Source of the DNA: Acidobacteriaceae bacterium
Lineage (GTDB): Bacteria > Acidobacteriota > Terriglobia > Terriglobales > Acidobacteriaceae
DNA length: 64,000 nt
NCBI GenBank assembly: GCA_027452245.1
Contig: DAIDGW010000029.1
Coordinates: 1-64,000 of the forward strand
Direction of reading: 5' to 3'
The position numbers and the translations under genes were made by a program. Positions 16,999-26,856 of the stretch are shown here, piece after piece. The notes below the pieces were generated by a model. It was given only the letters and a program-made list of their open reading frames with translations. It made no database searches and was not told the origin of the DNA. Position 1 is the first letter of the stretch, and each line of letters starts with the position of its first letter.

Positions 16999-17391
16999 TC
17001 AGTGGACTCCTTGTATGGAACTCGTTCGCGAACGCCGATGGCGTCCATTTGGTCCCGTCAATTTGCGCGAGCGTCCCTCATTTGCGTATTTTTGCACGTG
17101 TGCCGCATGACGTGCCGTGCTTCGACATACTAAATCGCACAACTTGAACACAACCGGATCGGTGATGCTATAGATAATGTTGTTGCCGCAACGATCGCGG
17201 GTGACAAACTCGGCGTCGAAAAGGATTTGAAGATGCTTCGACACGTTAGGTTGAGTTGCGCCCAACTCCGCCACGATCTGGTTTACACTCCTGTCGCCGC
17301 CTTGCAGCGCCTGCAGGATGCGAAGCCGGCAGGGCTCTCCCAGCACCTGAAAGCGGCGCGCGACGAGATCGATGATGTTTTCGTGGATCAC
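16999..17391 (-). CDS. ArsR-family winged-helix transcriptional regulator
   Basis: 130 residues. The ArsR/SmtB helix-turn-helix is clear: FQVLGEPCRLRILQALQGGDRSVNQIVAELGATQPNVSKHLQILFDAEFVTRDRCGNNIIYSI. Cysteines at the dimer-interface end (KLCDLVCRS) could bind metal or a thiol-reactive ligand, but the canonical ELCVCDL arsenic site is absent. An unusual basic C-terminal tail of about 25 residues follows the core. It heads an operon with the tiny membrane protein and a methyltransferase, and is divergent from the ECF sigma gene. A palindromic site between them is probably its operator. Confidence 0.9.
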   Translation of the reverse strand: MIHENIIDLVARRFQVLGEPCRLRILQALQGGDRSVNQIVAELGATQPNVSKHLQILFDAEFVTRDRCGNNIIYSITDPVVFKLCDLVCRSTARHAAHVQKYANEGRSRKLTGPNGRHRRSRTSSIQGVH

Positions 17392-17410
17392 GAGAATTGT
17401 TCGGCTTTGA

Positions 17411-17434
17411 CTATATAATTATACGCGCATATAG
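17411..17434. promoter_or_regulatory. Candidate ArsR operator
   Basis: CTATAT (17411-17416) and ATATAG (17429-17434) form an inverted repeat with a 12-base AT-rich spacer, between the divergent arsR and sigma genes. ArsR/SmtB regulators typically bind imperfect ATA-rich palindromes over their own promoter. Confidence 0.45.
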
Positions 17435-17467
17435 AAATCCAAGTACTACACCGCTGGAGTTTTGGCA

Positions 17468-18343
17468 ATGCGTTCTGATCTGGATCAAGCTATCGCACTC
17501 CTGAAGCGCGGAGACGAATCCGCACTGGGCGAAGCCGTCTCGCTTCTGCAGCGCTCCGTATTCGCATTTGGTATGCGGGTTTGCGGCCGCCGCGAGGATG
17601 CCGAAGACACTATGCAGGAGGTCCTGATCAAGGTCCTGCCTTATCTGCCGAAATTCGAGAATTCGAGAGCCCTGGCCACTTGGCTCTATAAGGTGGCGAA
17701 AAACCGCTGTCTGATGAGCCGCCGCAAAAGCAAATTTGCGCCTAAGGAAGAACTCTCGCTCGACGAGTTGATGCCGGACCGGATGGAACTGGAGGCGCTG
17801 GATGCGCCCGAGGAGATCACTCCGGAGCGAGCCGCCATCCGCGGTCAGGAAGGGCAGCGTCTGCGCGATGCCATGCGCAATCTGCCGCCGCATTACCGCA
17901 TCGTTCTCGTTCTCCGCGATATGGAGGGTTTTACCGACGAAGAAGCCGGCGAGATCACTGGATTACGCCCGGGGACGATTCGAGTGCGGTTGCATCGCGC
18001 GCGCCTGTTCGTGCGCCGAGAGTTAGAGAAGACGCATCCGAAAGCCGCGCCCATGACCAGGCTCGCAAAGACAGTGTCAGCTCCGAAAAACGGTCCCTGT
18101 CGCAAAATGTTCGCCGGCCTCTCCGATTATCTGGATGGCCAACTGGACGATTTCTCCTGCGAGGAAATTGAGAACCACCTCAATGCCTGCGAGCCCTGCA
18201 AAAAGTTCCTTCGCAGCCTCGAACTTTCGATCAAGCAATGCCAGCAGTCTGCCCCGGAATGTCCCGACCCTGAGAAGGCAGCGAGGCTCCGCAAACAACT
18301 GCTCTCAACTTTTGGACGGGCGCTTGCTGCAGGCGGCAAGTGA
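17468..18343 (+). CDS. ECF sigma factor with C-terminal zinc-finger anti-sigma domain (fusion)
   Basis: About 291 residues. Sigma region 2 (FAFGMRVCGRREDAEDTMQEVLIKVLPYLPKF) and region 4 (NLPPHYRIVLVLRDMEGFTDEEAGEITGLRPGTIRVRLHRARLFVRREL) are followed after a short linker by a zf-HC2-type segment (CRKMFAGLSDYLDGQLDD then HLNACEPCKKF, the HxxxCxxC zinc motif). The zinc-finger part normally forms a separate anti-sigma protein or its N-terminus; here it is on the same chain. ATG 17468 has GGAG eight bases upstream. Divergent from the arsR operon. Confidence 0.9.
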   Translation: MRSDLDQAIALLKRGDESALGEAVSLLQRSVFAFGMRVCGRREDAEDTMQEVLIKVLPYLPKFENSRALATWLYKVAKNRCLMSRRKSKFAPKEELSLDELMPDRMELEALDAPEEITPERAAIRGQEGQRLRDAMRNLPPHYRIVLVLRDMEGFTDEEAGEITGLRPGTIRVRLHRARLFVRRELEKTHPKAAPMTRLAKTVSAPKNGPCRKMFAGLSDYLDGQLDDFSCEEIENHLNACEPCKKFLRSLELSIKQCQQSAPECPDPEKAARLRKQLLSTFGRALAAGGK

Positions 18344-18460
18344 TATCCTCCCGCAATCTTTTCTCGTGAATACGGCTTCTTCCCGCCATTTTTCGCTGTA
18401 ACAGATCTCCCGTGATTGCGTTTATTTGTGTGGCTTTGATGAGAAGCCAGGGAGAGCCCG

Positions 18461-18928
18461 ATGATTTCAGCGAAAGTGGAATTGACGCAAGCACTCAGCC
18501 AGCAAAGACAATTCGTGGCGCAAACCGGAAGCGAGCATCATCTGCTGTTGGACGATGCCGCTGGCGGCACCGGCCCCAAGCCGGTTGAGCTTCTGGCTGT
18601 CGGCCTCGCGGGATGCACGGCCTTCGATGTGATCACAATCCTCCGCCAAAAATATCACCAGAAAGTGACTGGATACGAAGTACGAGTGGAAGCCGATCAG
18701 GCGGAACGGCCCCCGCAGGTGTTCACAGACGTGCGAATTCATCATGTGATTCGTGGACTGGATATTGACGCCTCTGCCATTGAGCATGCGATCGAGCTTT
18801 CGGAAAAAAAGTATTGCTCCGTGGGCGCGATGCTGCAGAAGACCGCGAATTTTCACACCACATTTGAGATCGCTACCGACAGCACCGAGTGGTTGAGGGC
18901 GACGGCAGCTGCCGAAGCCACAGCCTGA
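18461..18928 (+). CDS. OsmC/Ohr-family peroxiredoxin-like protein
   Basis: 155 residues of the OsmC family. GPKPVELLAVGLAGCTAFDVITILRQKYHQKVTGYEVRVEA carries the first reactive cysteine, and KKYCSVGAMLQKT the second. Members reduce organic hydroperoxides with the Cys pair in the cytosol. The subtype looks like the YhfA/OsmC-like branch rather than Ohr. It stands alone between the sigma gene and the efflux operon. Confidence 0.92.
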   Translation: MISAKVELTQALSQQRQFVAQTGSEHHLLLDDAAGGTGPKPVELLAVGLAGCTAFDVITILRQKYHQKVTGYEVRVEADQAERPPQVFTDVRIHHVIRGLDIDASAIEHAIELSEKKYCSVGAMLQKTANFHTTFEIATDSTEWLRATAAAEATA

Positions 18929-19042
18929 AACGGGAACTCGTGGTCTCGGTAAGTCCGCGGTGACCGGAATCACGGTTCGCTGGGGTTGTACCTGTCAAGA
19001 TGCACAAAGAAACAACTTGTTGTCTGGAATAGGCACAGCACT

Positions 19043-20449
19043 ATGAGTTTTCCAAGTTGCGCATATCGCCTAACTCGCTTCCTGCGGTTGATCCTGGCGC
19101 TACTGTATGTCGGTGGAATAGCCTCGGCGCAAGTATCGCCGACAGCGACCTCGCAAGCATCATCATTGTCACTCGAGCAGGCGGCGAGAATCGCGTTGGA
19201 GAAGAATCCACTGCGCAAGGCCGCATTAGCAGAGACCAAAGTTGGCTCCGCCGGAATCCAGGAAGCCCAGTCCTTCCTGCTGCCGCACATCAGTTTTTCA
19301 GAACTAGCGACCCGGGGAAACGATCCTGTCTACGTGTTCGGCAGCAAATTGCGGCAGCAGCGCTTCACCACTGTTGATTTTGCCCTGAATCAACTGAACA
19401 CGCCCTCGCCCTTTGGCAATTTCACGACTCGGTTCAGTGGAAATTGGAACCTGTTCGATTCCTTCGCTTCGTGGGAGGGGCTCAGCCGCGCAAGAAAGGC
19501 GCAAGTTGCAACTCGCGAGCAACTGGAACGTACGGACCAGGAAATCCTGTTTCGTGTCGTGCAGGCGTATTACGGCGTCTTGCTCGCCAGTCGCCAGGTA
19601 GAGGTGGCCGGGCAATCGCAGAAGACTGCCCAATCAATTCTCGAGAGCACGCAAAATCGATACGACGCGGGCTTCGTCGTCGAGTCCGATCTGCTCAGTG
19701 CGAAGGTTCGTGTCGCCAGCCGGGAGCAGGAATTGATTCGCGCTCGCAACAATTTGGCGCTTGCTCAGGCTCAACTGAACCTTGCGATGGGAGTTGGGGC
19801 CGACGCTCCATATCAGCCAGAAGACACACTCACGGAAAAGAGCCTTGCTGTCGTTGCCCTCCCTGAATTGGAACAGCAAGCCCTTACTACCCGTCCCGAT
19901 CTGAAGAAGATCGAGGCGCAGCAGTCGGCCCAACAATTGAGTGTCGCCATTGCCAAGTCTTCCTTCGGGCCGCGCTTGAATGCCTTTGCCGGATGGGAGC
20001 TCGACAATCCGACTTTCCTGGCCGGCGGGGGAGGAAACAACTGGCTTGCCGGAATCGAACTGCAGATTGATATCTTCCAGGGCGGCGCGAAAAAAGCTGC
20101 TTTGGCCCGCGAGCGCGCCACCGCCGAAAAGATTGCGGCACTGAAGCAGGCGGCCAACGATGCCGTGCGCCTCGAGGTTCGCCAGGCTTACTACGATCAG
20201 GACTCCAGCAGCAAGCAGGTGGCAGTCGCCCATACCGCCATCTCGCAAGCCGAAGAGAGCCTGCGGATCAATCAGAATCGCTATGACGGCGGGCTGCTGA
20301 CGATCACCGATCTCCTCGGTGCAGAAGAAGCGGCACACCATACCCAGGTGGATTATTGGCAGGCCGTCTACCAGTCTTACATCAGCTACGCCAACCTGGA
20401 ATTGGCGAGCGGAACTTTGAACCTGCACTCCCCGGTACTTATGCCATGA
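19043..20449 (+). CDS. TolC-family outer membrane efflux protein
   Basis: About 468 residues. A signal peptide ends around GGIASAQ, then two OEP repeats of the TolC fold follow with long coiled-coil helices (LEQAARIALEKNPLRKAALAETKVG; ALTTRPDLKKIEAQQSAQQLSVAIAKSSFGPRLNAFAGWE). It makes the outer-membrane tunnel of a tripartite pump. The frame is open 19 codons upstream; the ATG at 19043 begins the signal peptide. Its stop codon overlaps the membrane-fusion protein start (ATGA), followed by the RND gene: one operon. Confidence 0.95.
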   Translation: MSFPSCAYRLTRFLRLILALLYVGGIASAQVSPTATSQASSLSLEQAARIALEKNPLRKAALAETKVGSAGIQEAQSFLLPHISFSELATRGNDPVYVFGSKLRQQRFTTVDFALNQLNTPSPFGNFTTRFSGNWNLFDSFASWEGLSRARKAQVATREQLERTDQEILFRVVQAYYGVLLASRQVEVAGQSQKTAQSILESTQNRYDAGFVVESDLLSAKVRVASREQELIRARNNLALAQAQLNLAMGVGADAPYQPEDTLTEKSLAVVALPELEQQALTTRPDLKKIEAQQSAQQLSVAIAKSSFGPRLNAFAGWELDNPTFLAGGGGNNWLAGIELQIDIFQGGAKKAALARERATAEKIAALKQAANDAVRLEVRQAYYDQDSSSKQVAVAHTAISQAEESLRINQNRYDGGLLTITDLLGAEEAAHHTQVDYWQAVYQSYISYANLELASGTLNLHSPVLMP

Positions 20450-21597
20450 ACCTCATTTCTAAATCAGGCACAAATGCGATGAAATTCGGCAACTTAGCCA
20501 GTGGATTGTTTCTCCTTGCTGCATTAGCGGCGTTGAGTGGCTGTTCTAAAGACCAAGCGAGTGCGGCTGCTCCGCCGGAAATCGTCCGCGATGTCGTAGT
20601 GGTTGCTGCGCAAACCGCGGCAATTCCCGACGTGGTGGAAGCGCCGGGTACATTGTGCGCCGCTGAGACCAGCCAGTTGGCTGCGCAGATGATGGGCAAT
20701 ATTGTCGAAATCCGCGTCCATGAGGGCGATCGCGTTCAGCGCGGCCAAGTGTTAGCGGTCCTGGATGAAGCCCAACCCCGCGCCGCACTCCAGCGCGCGA
20801 CCGCGGCCGAGTTGGCGGCGCAGCAGGAACAGGTGGCTGCCGATTCCGACTTCACGCTCGCGGACGCAACCTTCAAGCGGTACCAGGTCCTGTATGACAA
20901 AAAATCAGTCAGCCCGCAGGAGTTCGACGAGATAAAAGCACGGTATCAGGGCGCACAGGCCAGACGCGAGATGGCGCGTTCCGGCGAAGAGCAGGCCAAG
21001 GCAGCTCTGCAGCAGGCTCGTACAGCGCTGGGTTACACGCACATATTGGCTCCCTTCGATGGGGTCGTCACAGAGAAGAAGGCTGACACCGGCACGCTCG
21101 CTTCTCCCGGAATGCCCCTCTTCACGCTGGAGAGCCTGCATAGATTCCGCCTTGAAGTCGGCGTCAATGAGACAGACTTGCACTACGTCCGCATGGGACA
21201 GCAGGTACCCGTGCTCATGGACGCGCTGGCTGACCGCCAATTCACCGGCAAAGTCGCCGAAATCGTTCCGGCCGCCGATCCCGCCAGCCGCAGCTTTCTC
21301 GTGAAAGTTGAGATGCCTCCCGATCCGAGCTTGCGTTCCGGACTCTTCGGGCATGCGCATTTTGCCCGGGGAGAGCGCAGCGCCCTACTGGTGCCGCGCA
21401 CTGCCGTGGTCGAGCGCGGCCAATTGCAGGGAGTTTATGTGCTCGATCAGAACCAGATTGCGGGTCTGCGTTACATCACCCTTGGCAAGCCCTCCACCTC
21501 GGGGGTGGAGGTTTTGGCCGGCTTGCAAGCGGGAGAGACCTTGATCGCGAATCCCGACGGCCGCGAGTTCAGCGGCAAGAAGATTGAGTCCCGCTAG
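20446..21597 (+). CDS. RND efflux periplasmic adaptor (membrane-fusion lipoprotein)
   Basis: About 383 residues. A lipoprotein signal peptide with lipobox LSGC is followed by HlyD/AcrA-type domains: the lipoyl half-motif [21 protein letters not shown], a coiled-coil hairpin rich in Ala/Gln/Arg, the second lipoyl half [26 protein letters not shown], and beta-barrel/membrane-proximal parts. It bridges the RND pump and the TolC tunnel. The ATG overlaps the upstream TolC-family stop. Confidence 0.95.
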   Translation: MNLISKSGTNAMKFGNLASGLFLLAALAALSGCSKDQASAAAPPEIVRDVVVVAAQTAAIPDVVEAPGTLCAAETSQLAAQMMGNIVEIRVHEGDRVQRGQVLAVLDEAQPRAALQRATAAELAAQQEQVAADSDFTLADATFKRYQVLYDKKSVSPQEFDEIKARYQGAQARREMARSGEEQAKAALQQARTALGYTHILAPFDGVVTEKKADTGTLASPGMPLFTLESLHRFRLEVGVNETDLHYVRMGQQVPVLMDALADRQFTGKVAEIVPAADPASRSFLVKVEMPPDPSLRSGLFGHAHFARGERSALLVPRTAVVERGQLQGVYVLDQNQIAGLRYITLGKPSTSGVEVLAGLQAGETLIANPDGREFSGKKIESR

Positions 21598-21610
21598 GAG
21601 CGCAACCATC

Positions 21611-24600
21611 ATGAGTTCCGCAAATCACCAGCTTCCGGCGAAAACTGAACAACATCCGGTTCTGCGTCTGGCCGGGAAGGTCGCGCATGCCTTCATTGAT
21701 TCGAAGTTGACCCCGCTCGTTATTGTTGCCGCGCTTCTGCTGGGAGCGTTTGCCATTCTCCAAACGCCGCGGGAAGAGGAACCGCAGATCGTTGTCCCCA
21801 TGCTCGACGTCTTCGTACAGATGCCGGGTGCTTCTTCGGAGGAAGTCGCGCAGCGCGTCAGCCTGCCCATGGAAAAGTTGCTGCGGGAAGTTCCGGGAGT
21901 GGAATACATCTACTCCATCAGCCATCCCGGACTCAGCATGCTGATTGTCCGCTTCTACGTTGGCACGAAAGAAGAAGACGCCATCATTCAGACGTATAAC
22001 AAGCTCTATTCGAATGCTGACCGCATTCCGCCGGGGGTGTCCCAGCCGGTTATCAAAGTGCGCTCAATCGACAACGTGCCCATCCTGGCGCTCACGTTAT
22101 GGGGTAAGAACTATGACTCCTATCGCCTGCGCCGTATCGCCGGCGAACTGGAAAACTCCCTGAAAAGGCTGAATGACGTCTCCGAGACCACGATCATTGG
22201 GGGCCAGCCGCGGCAAGTCAGGGTCGTGTTGGACACCGAGCGGCTCGCGGGCTATGGGCTGACACCGGGTTCGGTTGTGGGACAACTCCAGGCGGCCAAT
22301 ATACGTGAGCAGGCTGGCAGTTTTGCCCGCGATAATCGCGAATTCCAGGTTGAATCAGGCTTGTTCTTCAGCAATGCCGATGACCTGCGGCAGGTCGTGG
22401 TCGGAGTGCACGCGGGCAAGCCCGTATATCTGCGGGACGTCGCAGAACAAATTCAGGACGGCCCTGCGGAACCGGATGATTATGTCCTCTACGCGAACGC
22501 CAAAGGCACGAACGGGCAGGTCGCGAATACGGAGTATCCGGCGGTCACGATCACGCTGGCGAAGCGAAAGGGAACCAATGCCAGCATTATCGCCGATAAT
22601 GTCCTCGAAAAAGTACAAGCATTACGCGGATATCTGCTGCCTGGCGATCTCAACGTCACCGTAACACGCAACTACGGCGAGACCGCCAAAGATAAGTCGA
22701 ACGAACTGCTGAAACATCTGCTGATCGCCACCCTATCGGTCACGCTGCTGATTGCTCTCGCCTTGGGCTGGCGTGAATCTGGCGTCGTCCTGCTGGCTGT
22801 TCCTGTCACCCTGGCCCTCACGCTGGCGATCTTCTATCTCTTCGGATACACGCTGAACCGCGTCACTCTGTTCGCGTTGATCTTCTCCATCGGCATTCTC
22901 GTCGACGACGCCATTGTGGTTGTCGAAAACATTGTGCGACATTTCCGCCTGCCCTCCAGTCGCGGCAGATCCCTCGTTGATGTCGCCGTCGAAGCCGTCG
23001 ACGAAGTGGGCAACCCCACGATTCTGGCGACCTTCGCCGTGATCGCTGCCATTCTGCCCATGGCCTTTGTGCGCGGATTGATGGGACCGTATATGCGGCC
23101 GATCCCGGTCGGTGCGTCGGCGGCCATGGTTTTCTCTCTGGTCGTGGCCTTCGTCGTTTCGCCTTGGGCGGCACTCCGGCTGCTGAAGCACTATGCGGGC
23201 GAAAACGGTCACGAGCACCACGAAGCAGAGGGGTGGACGACGCGCTTCTACCGCAAGCTCATGAATCCACTGATTCTGAATGCTCGCCGCCGCTGGGCAT
23301 TCTTCGCCAGCGTGGTGGTGCTGTTGCTGGCGGCCATTGCCTTTGTTCCATTGAAGTGGGTGCGGGTAAAGATGCTGCCCTTCGACAATAAGAGCGAATT
23401 TCAGGTGATCATCGACATGCCCGATGGAACTCCCCTGGAACAGACCACGCGGGTAGCGCAGGTTCTGGGCCGCTTCCTGGGGCAGCAGCCCGAAGTCACC
23501 AACTACCAGATCTACGCCGGCACTTCGGGTCCGTACAACTTTAACGGCCTCGTACGCCATTATTTCCTGCGCCACCAGCCGAACCAGGCCGATATCCAGG
23601 TCAACCTGCTTTCGCGCCATGACCGCTCAGCGCAGAGCCATGAAATTGCACGCCGCCTGCGTCCTGAACTCGTGAAGCTGGCTACGCCCTTCGGCGCCCG
23701 CATTAAGGTCGCGGAGGTGCCCCCCGGACCCCCGGTTCTGGAAACTCTCGTGGCCGAAGTCTATGGCCCCGACTACAAAGGACAGATCCAGCTCGCAGCC
23801 CAGATCAAGAAGGTCTTTCAGCAGACACCCGGGGTGGTGGACGTTGACTGGTACGTCGAGGATCCACAGACTAAGTACGACCTGAAAGTAGATCTCGATA
23901 AATCGTCGCTGCATGGAGTCTCTGTCGGCGACGTGACACGAACTCTCCAAATTGGATTGGCAGGTGCCGATGCCGGACTGCTCCACGATCCGCGATCGCG
24001 TGAAGATGTGCCTATCGAGGTCCGCCTCTCGCGGCCCGACCGTTCCGGCATTCAGGACCTCGAGAACCTGAAGTTCCCGACGCCCGCTGGCGGCCAGATC
24101 GCGCTGCAGGAATTGACTGATCTGAATAAAACGACCATCGATACCAGTGTTTACCACAAGAACCTGATGCCGGTTGTCTATGTTACCGGTGATGTTGCCG
24201 GCGAAGAGGAAAGTCCGGTATACGCCATCGGCAAGATGAGCGACGCCATTGACAAGATCAAGCTGCCGGATGGCTACGGCGTCAAGCAGTACAAGGGAAC
24301 CAGCATGCCGGAACGCACCGACCGCTATTCCATGAAATGGGACGGTGAATGGCACATCACCGTAGAAGTTTTCCGGGACCTCGGTCTCGCCTTCGCGGCC
24401 GTCCTCGTTCTCATCTACGTGCTCGTTGTCGGCTGGTTCAAGAGCTTCAAGACGCCTCTGGTGATCATGGCTCCGATTCCGCTTACGCTGGTCGGAATCC
24501 TTCCCGCCCATGCTTTGATGGGGGCGTTCTTCACCGCGACGTCCATGATCGGATTCATCGCCGGCGCGGGCATCATCGTGCGCAATTCCATCATCCTGGT

Positions 24601-24919
24601 GGATTTCATCGAACTGCGGCGAACTCAGGGAATGTCTCTCGAAGACGCGGTCGTCGATGCGGGGGCCGTGCGTTTTCGTCCTATGCTGCTGACCGCAGCC
24701 GCGGTAGTGGTGGGGGCCAGCGTCATCCTGTTCGACCCAATCTTCCAGGGACTCGCACTTTCCTTGATGGCTGGCGAAGTGGCCTCAACTGTGCTCTCGC
24801 GTATGGCCGTGCCGGTTCTCTACTACATGTCAGAGAAAGCTGGAGAGGTGCCGCCTCCGCATTCGCATTCACCAGAAAACATTGCCGAGTGCGAGACTCC
24901 GCAATGTGCAGTTCCGTAA
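21611..24919 (+). CDS. RND-family multidrug/metal efflux transporter (AcrB-like)
   Basis: About 1102 residues with the twelve-helix, two-large-loop layout of RND pumps. The proton-relay aspartate pair is present in TM4 ([21 protein letters not shown]). The first loop starts [33 protein letters not shown]. The second-half [19 protein letters not shown] is present. It lacks the DFG-type charged helix-4 motifs of CzcA heavy-metal pumps, so a hydrophobic-compound exporter is favoured. ATG 21611 is preceded by AGGAG. It is the last gene of the TolC-adaptor-pump operon. A separate regulator is not visible. Confidence 0.95.
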   Translation: MSSANHQLPAKTEQHPVLRLAGKVAHAFIDSKLTPLVIVAALLLGAFAILQTPREEEPQIVVPMLDVFVQMPGASSEEVAQRVSLPMEKLLREVPGVEYIYSISHPGLSMLIVRFYVGTKEEDAIIQTYNKLYSNADRIPPGVSQPVIKVRSIDNVPILALTLWGKNYDSYRLRRIAGELENSLKRLNDVSETTIIGGQPRQVRVVLDTERLAGYGLTPGSVVGQLQAANIREQAGSFARDNREFQVESGLFFSNADDLRQVVVGVHAGKPVYLRDVAEQIQDGPAEPDDYVLYANAKGTNGQVANTEYPAVTITLAKRKGTNASIIADNVLEKVQALRGYLLPGDLNVTVTRNYGETAKDKSNELLKHLLIATLSVTLLIALALGWRESGVVLLAVPVTLALTLAIFYLFGYTLNRVTLFALIFSIGILVDDAIVVVENIVRHFRLPSSRGRSLVDVAVEAVDEVGNPTILATFAVIAAILPMAFVRGLMGPYMRPIPVGASAAMVFSLVVAFVVSPWAALRLLKHYAGENGHEHHEAEGWTTRFYRKLMNPLILNARRRWAFFASVVVLLLAAIAFVPLKWVRVKMLPFDNKSEFQVIIDMPDGTPLEQTTRVAQVLGRFLGQQPEVTNYQIYAGTSGPYNFNGLVRHYFLRHQPNQADIQVNLLSRHDRSAQSHEIARRLRPELVKLATPFGARIKVAEVPPGPPVLETLVAEVYGPDYKGQIQLAAQIKKVFQQTPGVVDVDWYVEDPQTKYDLKVDLDKSSLHGVSVGDVTRTLQIGLAGADAGLLHDPRSREDVPIEVRLSRPDRSGIQDLENLKFPTPAGGQIALQELTDLNKTTIDTSVYHKNLMPVVYVTGDVAGEEESPVYAIGKMSDAIDKIKLPDGYGVKQYKGTSMPERTDRYSMKWDGEWHITVEVFRDLGLAFAAVLVLIYVLVVGWFKSFKTPLVIMAPIPLTLVGILPAHALMGAFFTATSMIGFIAGAGIIVRNSIILVDFIELRRTQGMSLEDAVVDAGAVRFRPMLLTAAAVVVGASVILFDPIFQGLALSLMAGEVASTVLSRMAVPVLYYMSEKAGEVPPPHSHSPENIAECETPQCAVP

Positions 24920-24965
24920 ACAACTGCGATTGCCAAAGAACTCTGCAAGTACGAAAGGAGATGCT

Positions 24966-25157
24966 ATGACCGTAGAACGAGGATTGCGCTTGATGGCAGG
25001 AGCTTTCGTCCTTCTCTCATTAGCTCTGGGACATTGGGTCAGTGAGTACTGGTATCTGTTCACCGCCTTTGTCGGGCTGAATCTGTTTCAGTCGGGACTG
25101 ACCAACTGGTGCCCTGCAATGTTTGTGCTGAAGAAGCTGGGATTGCGCACGGCCTGA
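24966..25157 (+). CDS. DUF2892 (YgaP-like) small membrane protein
   Basis: 63 residues with two hydrophobic segments (LMAGAFVLLSLALGHW and YWYLFTAFVGLNLFQSGLTNWCP). The pattern VERGLRLMAG and NWCPAMFVLKKLG is typical of the DUF2892 domain seen alone or attached to rhodanese. The start has AAAGGAG five bases upstream. It follows the RND pump by 46 bases and is probably cotranscribed. Role unknown; a sulfur/thiol-related membrane function is a guess from family fusions. Confidence 0.85.
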   Translation: MTVERGLRLMAGAFVLLSLALGHWVSEYWYLFTAFVGLNLFQSGLTNWCPAMFVLKKLGLRTA

Positions 25158-25222
25158 AAGAAGGTCATTTGAATTCTTTCGCGCCCGTGTGCGCTGGCGT
25201 TCAATATTGATCGGAGGTAGCT

Positions 25223-25426
25223 ATGACAACGAATATGAACGGCATCGATCGGTTCGTACGGATCATTGTTGGCCTGGGCTTGTGCAGCTTGATTTTTGTA
25301 CTCCACAGCAATGCACGTTGGTGGGGATTGATTGGGTTGATTCCGCTGCTGACCTCACTCCTGGGCTATTGTCCGCTTTACCGGCTCGTTGGCATCGGCA
25401 AGAGCTCGGTATCTCAGGCAAAATAA
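25223..25426 (+). CDS. Second DUF2892 (YgaP-like) small membrane protein
   Basis: 67 residues, paralogous in layout to the preceding gene: an N-terminal GIDRFVRIIVGLGLCSLIFVL helix, a second helix WWGLIGLIPLLTSLLGYCP, then a short basic tail. GYCPLYRLVGI matches the conserved CP turn of the family. It has a GGAGGTAGCT ribosome site just before ATG. The two genes are probably one transcript with the efflux operon. Confidence 0.85.
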   Translation: MTTNMNGIDRFVRIIVGLGLCSLIFVLHSNARWWGLIGLIPLLTSLLGYCPLYRLVGIGKSSVSQAK

Positions 25427-25445
25427 CGGCCAGAACACAACCGGC

Positions 25446-26030
25446 TTAGTGCGGCTCGGAACTTCCTTCGCTCGTGCACGAAATACGGTTATCCGTCAGG
25501 CCCAGTTTGCACTCCCGCCGGAATCCATGCGGATCATGTGCTCCGTACCCCCACAGCCGCAAATACAAAGCATTGCCTTCAAGTCGGGACGCCTCGACAA
25601 ATACGTGGTTGTTCCCGCGCAGTGCATCGCGAAAATTTGCCGGAACCATCCGAATCAGCGTCGGCGTGTCAAGAATGAACCCGTCTCGCGACGGATCGGT
25701 AAAGAAAATCAGCACTCGAGACGTCTTCTTGCTTACGTATTCCGTGACGAGTACCGAATCGTTACTCGCCCATGCTACCGCCGCGTTTCCTACATAATCG
25801 AATAGTTTACGTGCGCGGCCGCTGGCAACCTCAAACAACCACAGCGAATGAAATGTACCCACGAAGTCAGGCCCCGACCGGTCCGGATCGATGCTGCGCA
25901 ATGCGTAGTGGCCATCGGGCGAAGTCAGTTCGCCGGCAATGGGAAAAACTACAAACGGATTGGCCAAACTGTTTGAACAGAAAGTGAGACTGAGAAACAC
26001 CACAAACAATGTCGCACGCAAGCAGCGCAT
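25446..26030 (-). CDS. Exported protein of unknown function
   Basis: 194 residues with a clear signal peptide (LRATLFVVFLSLTFCSNSLA). The mature part reads like a beta-propeller fragment (SPDGHYALRSIDPDRSG; LWLFEVASGRARKLFDYVGNAAVAWASNDSVLVTEY), i.e. WD40/TolB-type strands. No enzyme motif is seen. Convergent with the DUF2892 genes. Function not assigned. Confidence 0.7.
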   Translation of the reverse strand: MRCLRATLFVVFLSLTFCSNSLANPFVVFPIAGELTSPDGHYALRSIDPDRSGPDFVGTFHSLWLFEVASGRARKLFDYVGNAAVAWASNDSVLVTEYVSKKTSRVLIFFTDPSRDGFILDTPTLIRMVPANFRDALRGNNHVFVEASRLEGNALYLRLWGYGAHDPHGFRRECKLGLTDNRISCTSEGSSEPH

Positions 26031-26144
26031 CCGGCATACCTCTGCACCCTATCTCACTCGCACGTGCGCGCTCTGGCAGTGAGTCGGATCACATCCGTCG
26101 TTACCCATGTAGCTGCTGAGATAACCGGACGCCCCCGCCTGGCA

Positions 26145-26831
26145 TTACAGCCGCTTCAAGAAGGCATTGGCTTCATCCAGGCGCGGGAACAGCTTTTCCT
26201 CTGCCTGGAATTCGGCCGAATGAACGCATCGTCGGCTTCCGCGCAGCCGTACGGGATGTTTCAAATGCAGCATCTCGTGATAGACGATGTATTCCACCGC
26301 ATACTGCGGTGCTGCTGGGTGATCGAAGATGCGGCTAATAACAATGGCGTTGTGCGCGGGATCGTAATGGCCCAGAATGCGCCGCGTCCGGGTCTGGCTC
26401 CAGCTCATTCGCGGTCGCGCCAATAACCCATGGAAGAATCGGCGGTTTAGATCCTCGAAGATACTGTCGAGATCGTAGCAATGCCCATGCGGAGATCGCA
26501 GCAGCTTCCGGCCGCGCATCTGACGGACCAGGTGCGCCTTGTGCACGATTTCATGGCTGGCAACATATCGGCGGTAGCGCGCCGCCTGTGCCCTGTCGAT
26601 TGGCTTTCGGTACATCTTCGCCAGCAGGATATGTGCGATGGCCCGCAATACGCTTTCTGGTGCTCCCTCTAACAAATCAGAGAGTCGCACCAGCAGCTTG
26701 CCATCACGCAAGCGAATGGTGTTATTCACATTCGCAAATGCGAAAAATTCAATCTTCAACTCTGGAATAACGGCGGAAGGACGAAGTTCCCGCAAGGTTT
26801 GCTGAAAAAGTTCGACGAGTCCACTGCGCAC
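26145..26831 (-). CDS. SprT-like zinc metalloprotease-fold protein
   Basis: 228 residues. A first half resembling a pseudo-repeat (LRAIAHILLAKMYRKPID, SHEIVHKA) precedes the SprT-like segment: RILGHYDPAHNAIVISRIFD, then YIVYHEMLHLKHP with the HExxH zinc motif at His185-His189 and a downstream HSAEFQAEEKLFP that supplies the third ligand. Family members cleave or bind DNA-protein crosslinks in eukaryotes; bacterial roles are unclear. The gene stands alone on its strand, 26 bases from the next secreted-protein gene. Confidence 0.88.
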   Translation of the reverse strand: MRSGLVELFQQTLRELRPSAVIPELKIEFFAFANVNNTIRLRDGKLLVRLSDLLEGAPESVLRAIAHILLAKMYRKPIDRAQAARYRRYVASHEIVHKAHLVRQMRGRKLLRSPHGHCYDLDSIFEDLNRRFFHGLLARPRMSWSQTRTRRILGHYDPAHNAIVISRIFDHPAAPQYAVEYIVYHEMLHLKHPVRLRGSRRCVHSAEFQAEEKLFPRLDEANAFLKRL

Positions 26832-26856
26832 GATGGAGTAAGACTAACAGACCAAC

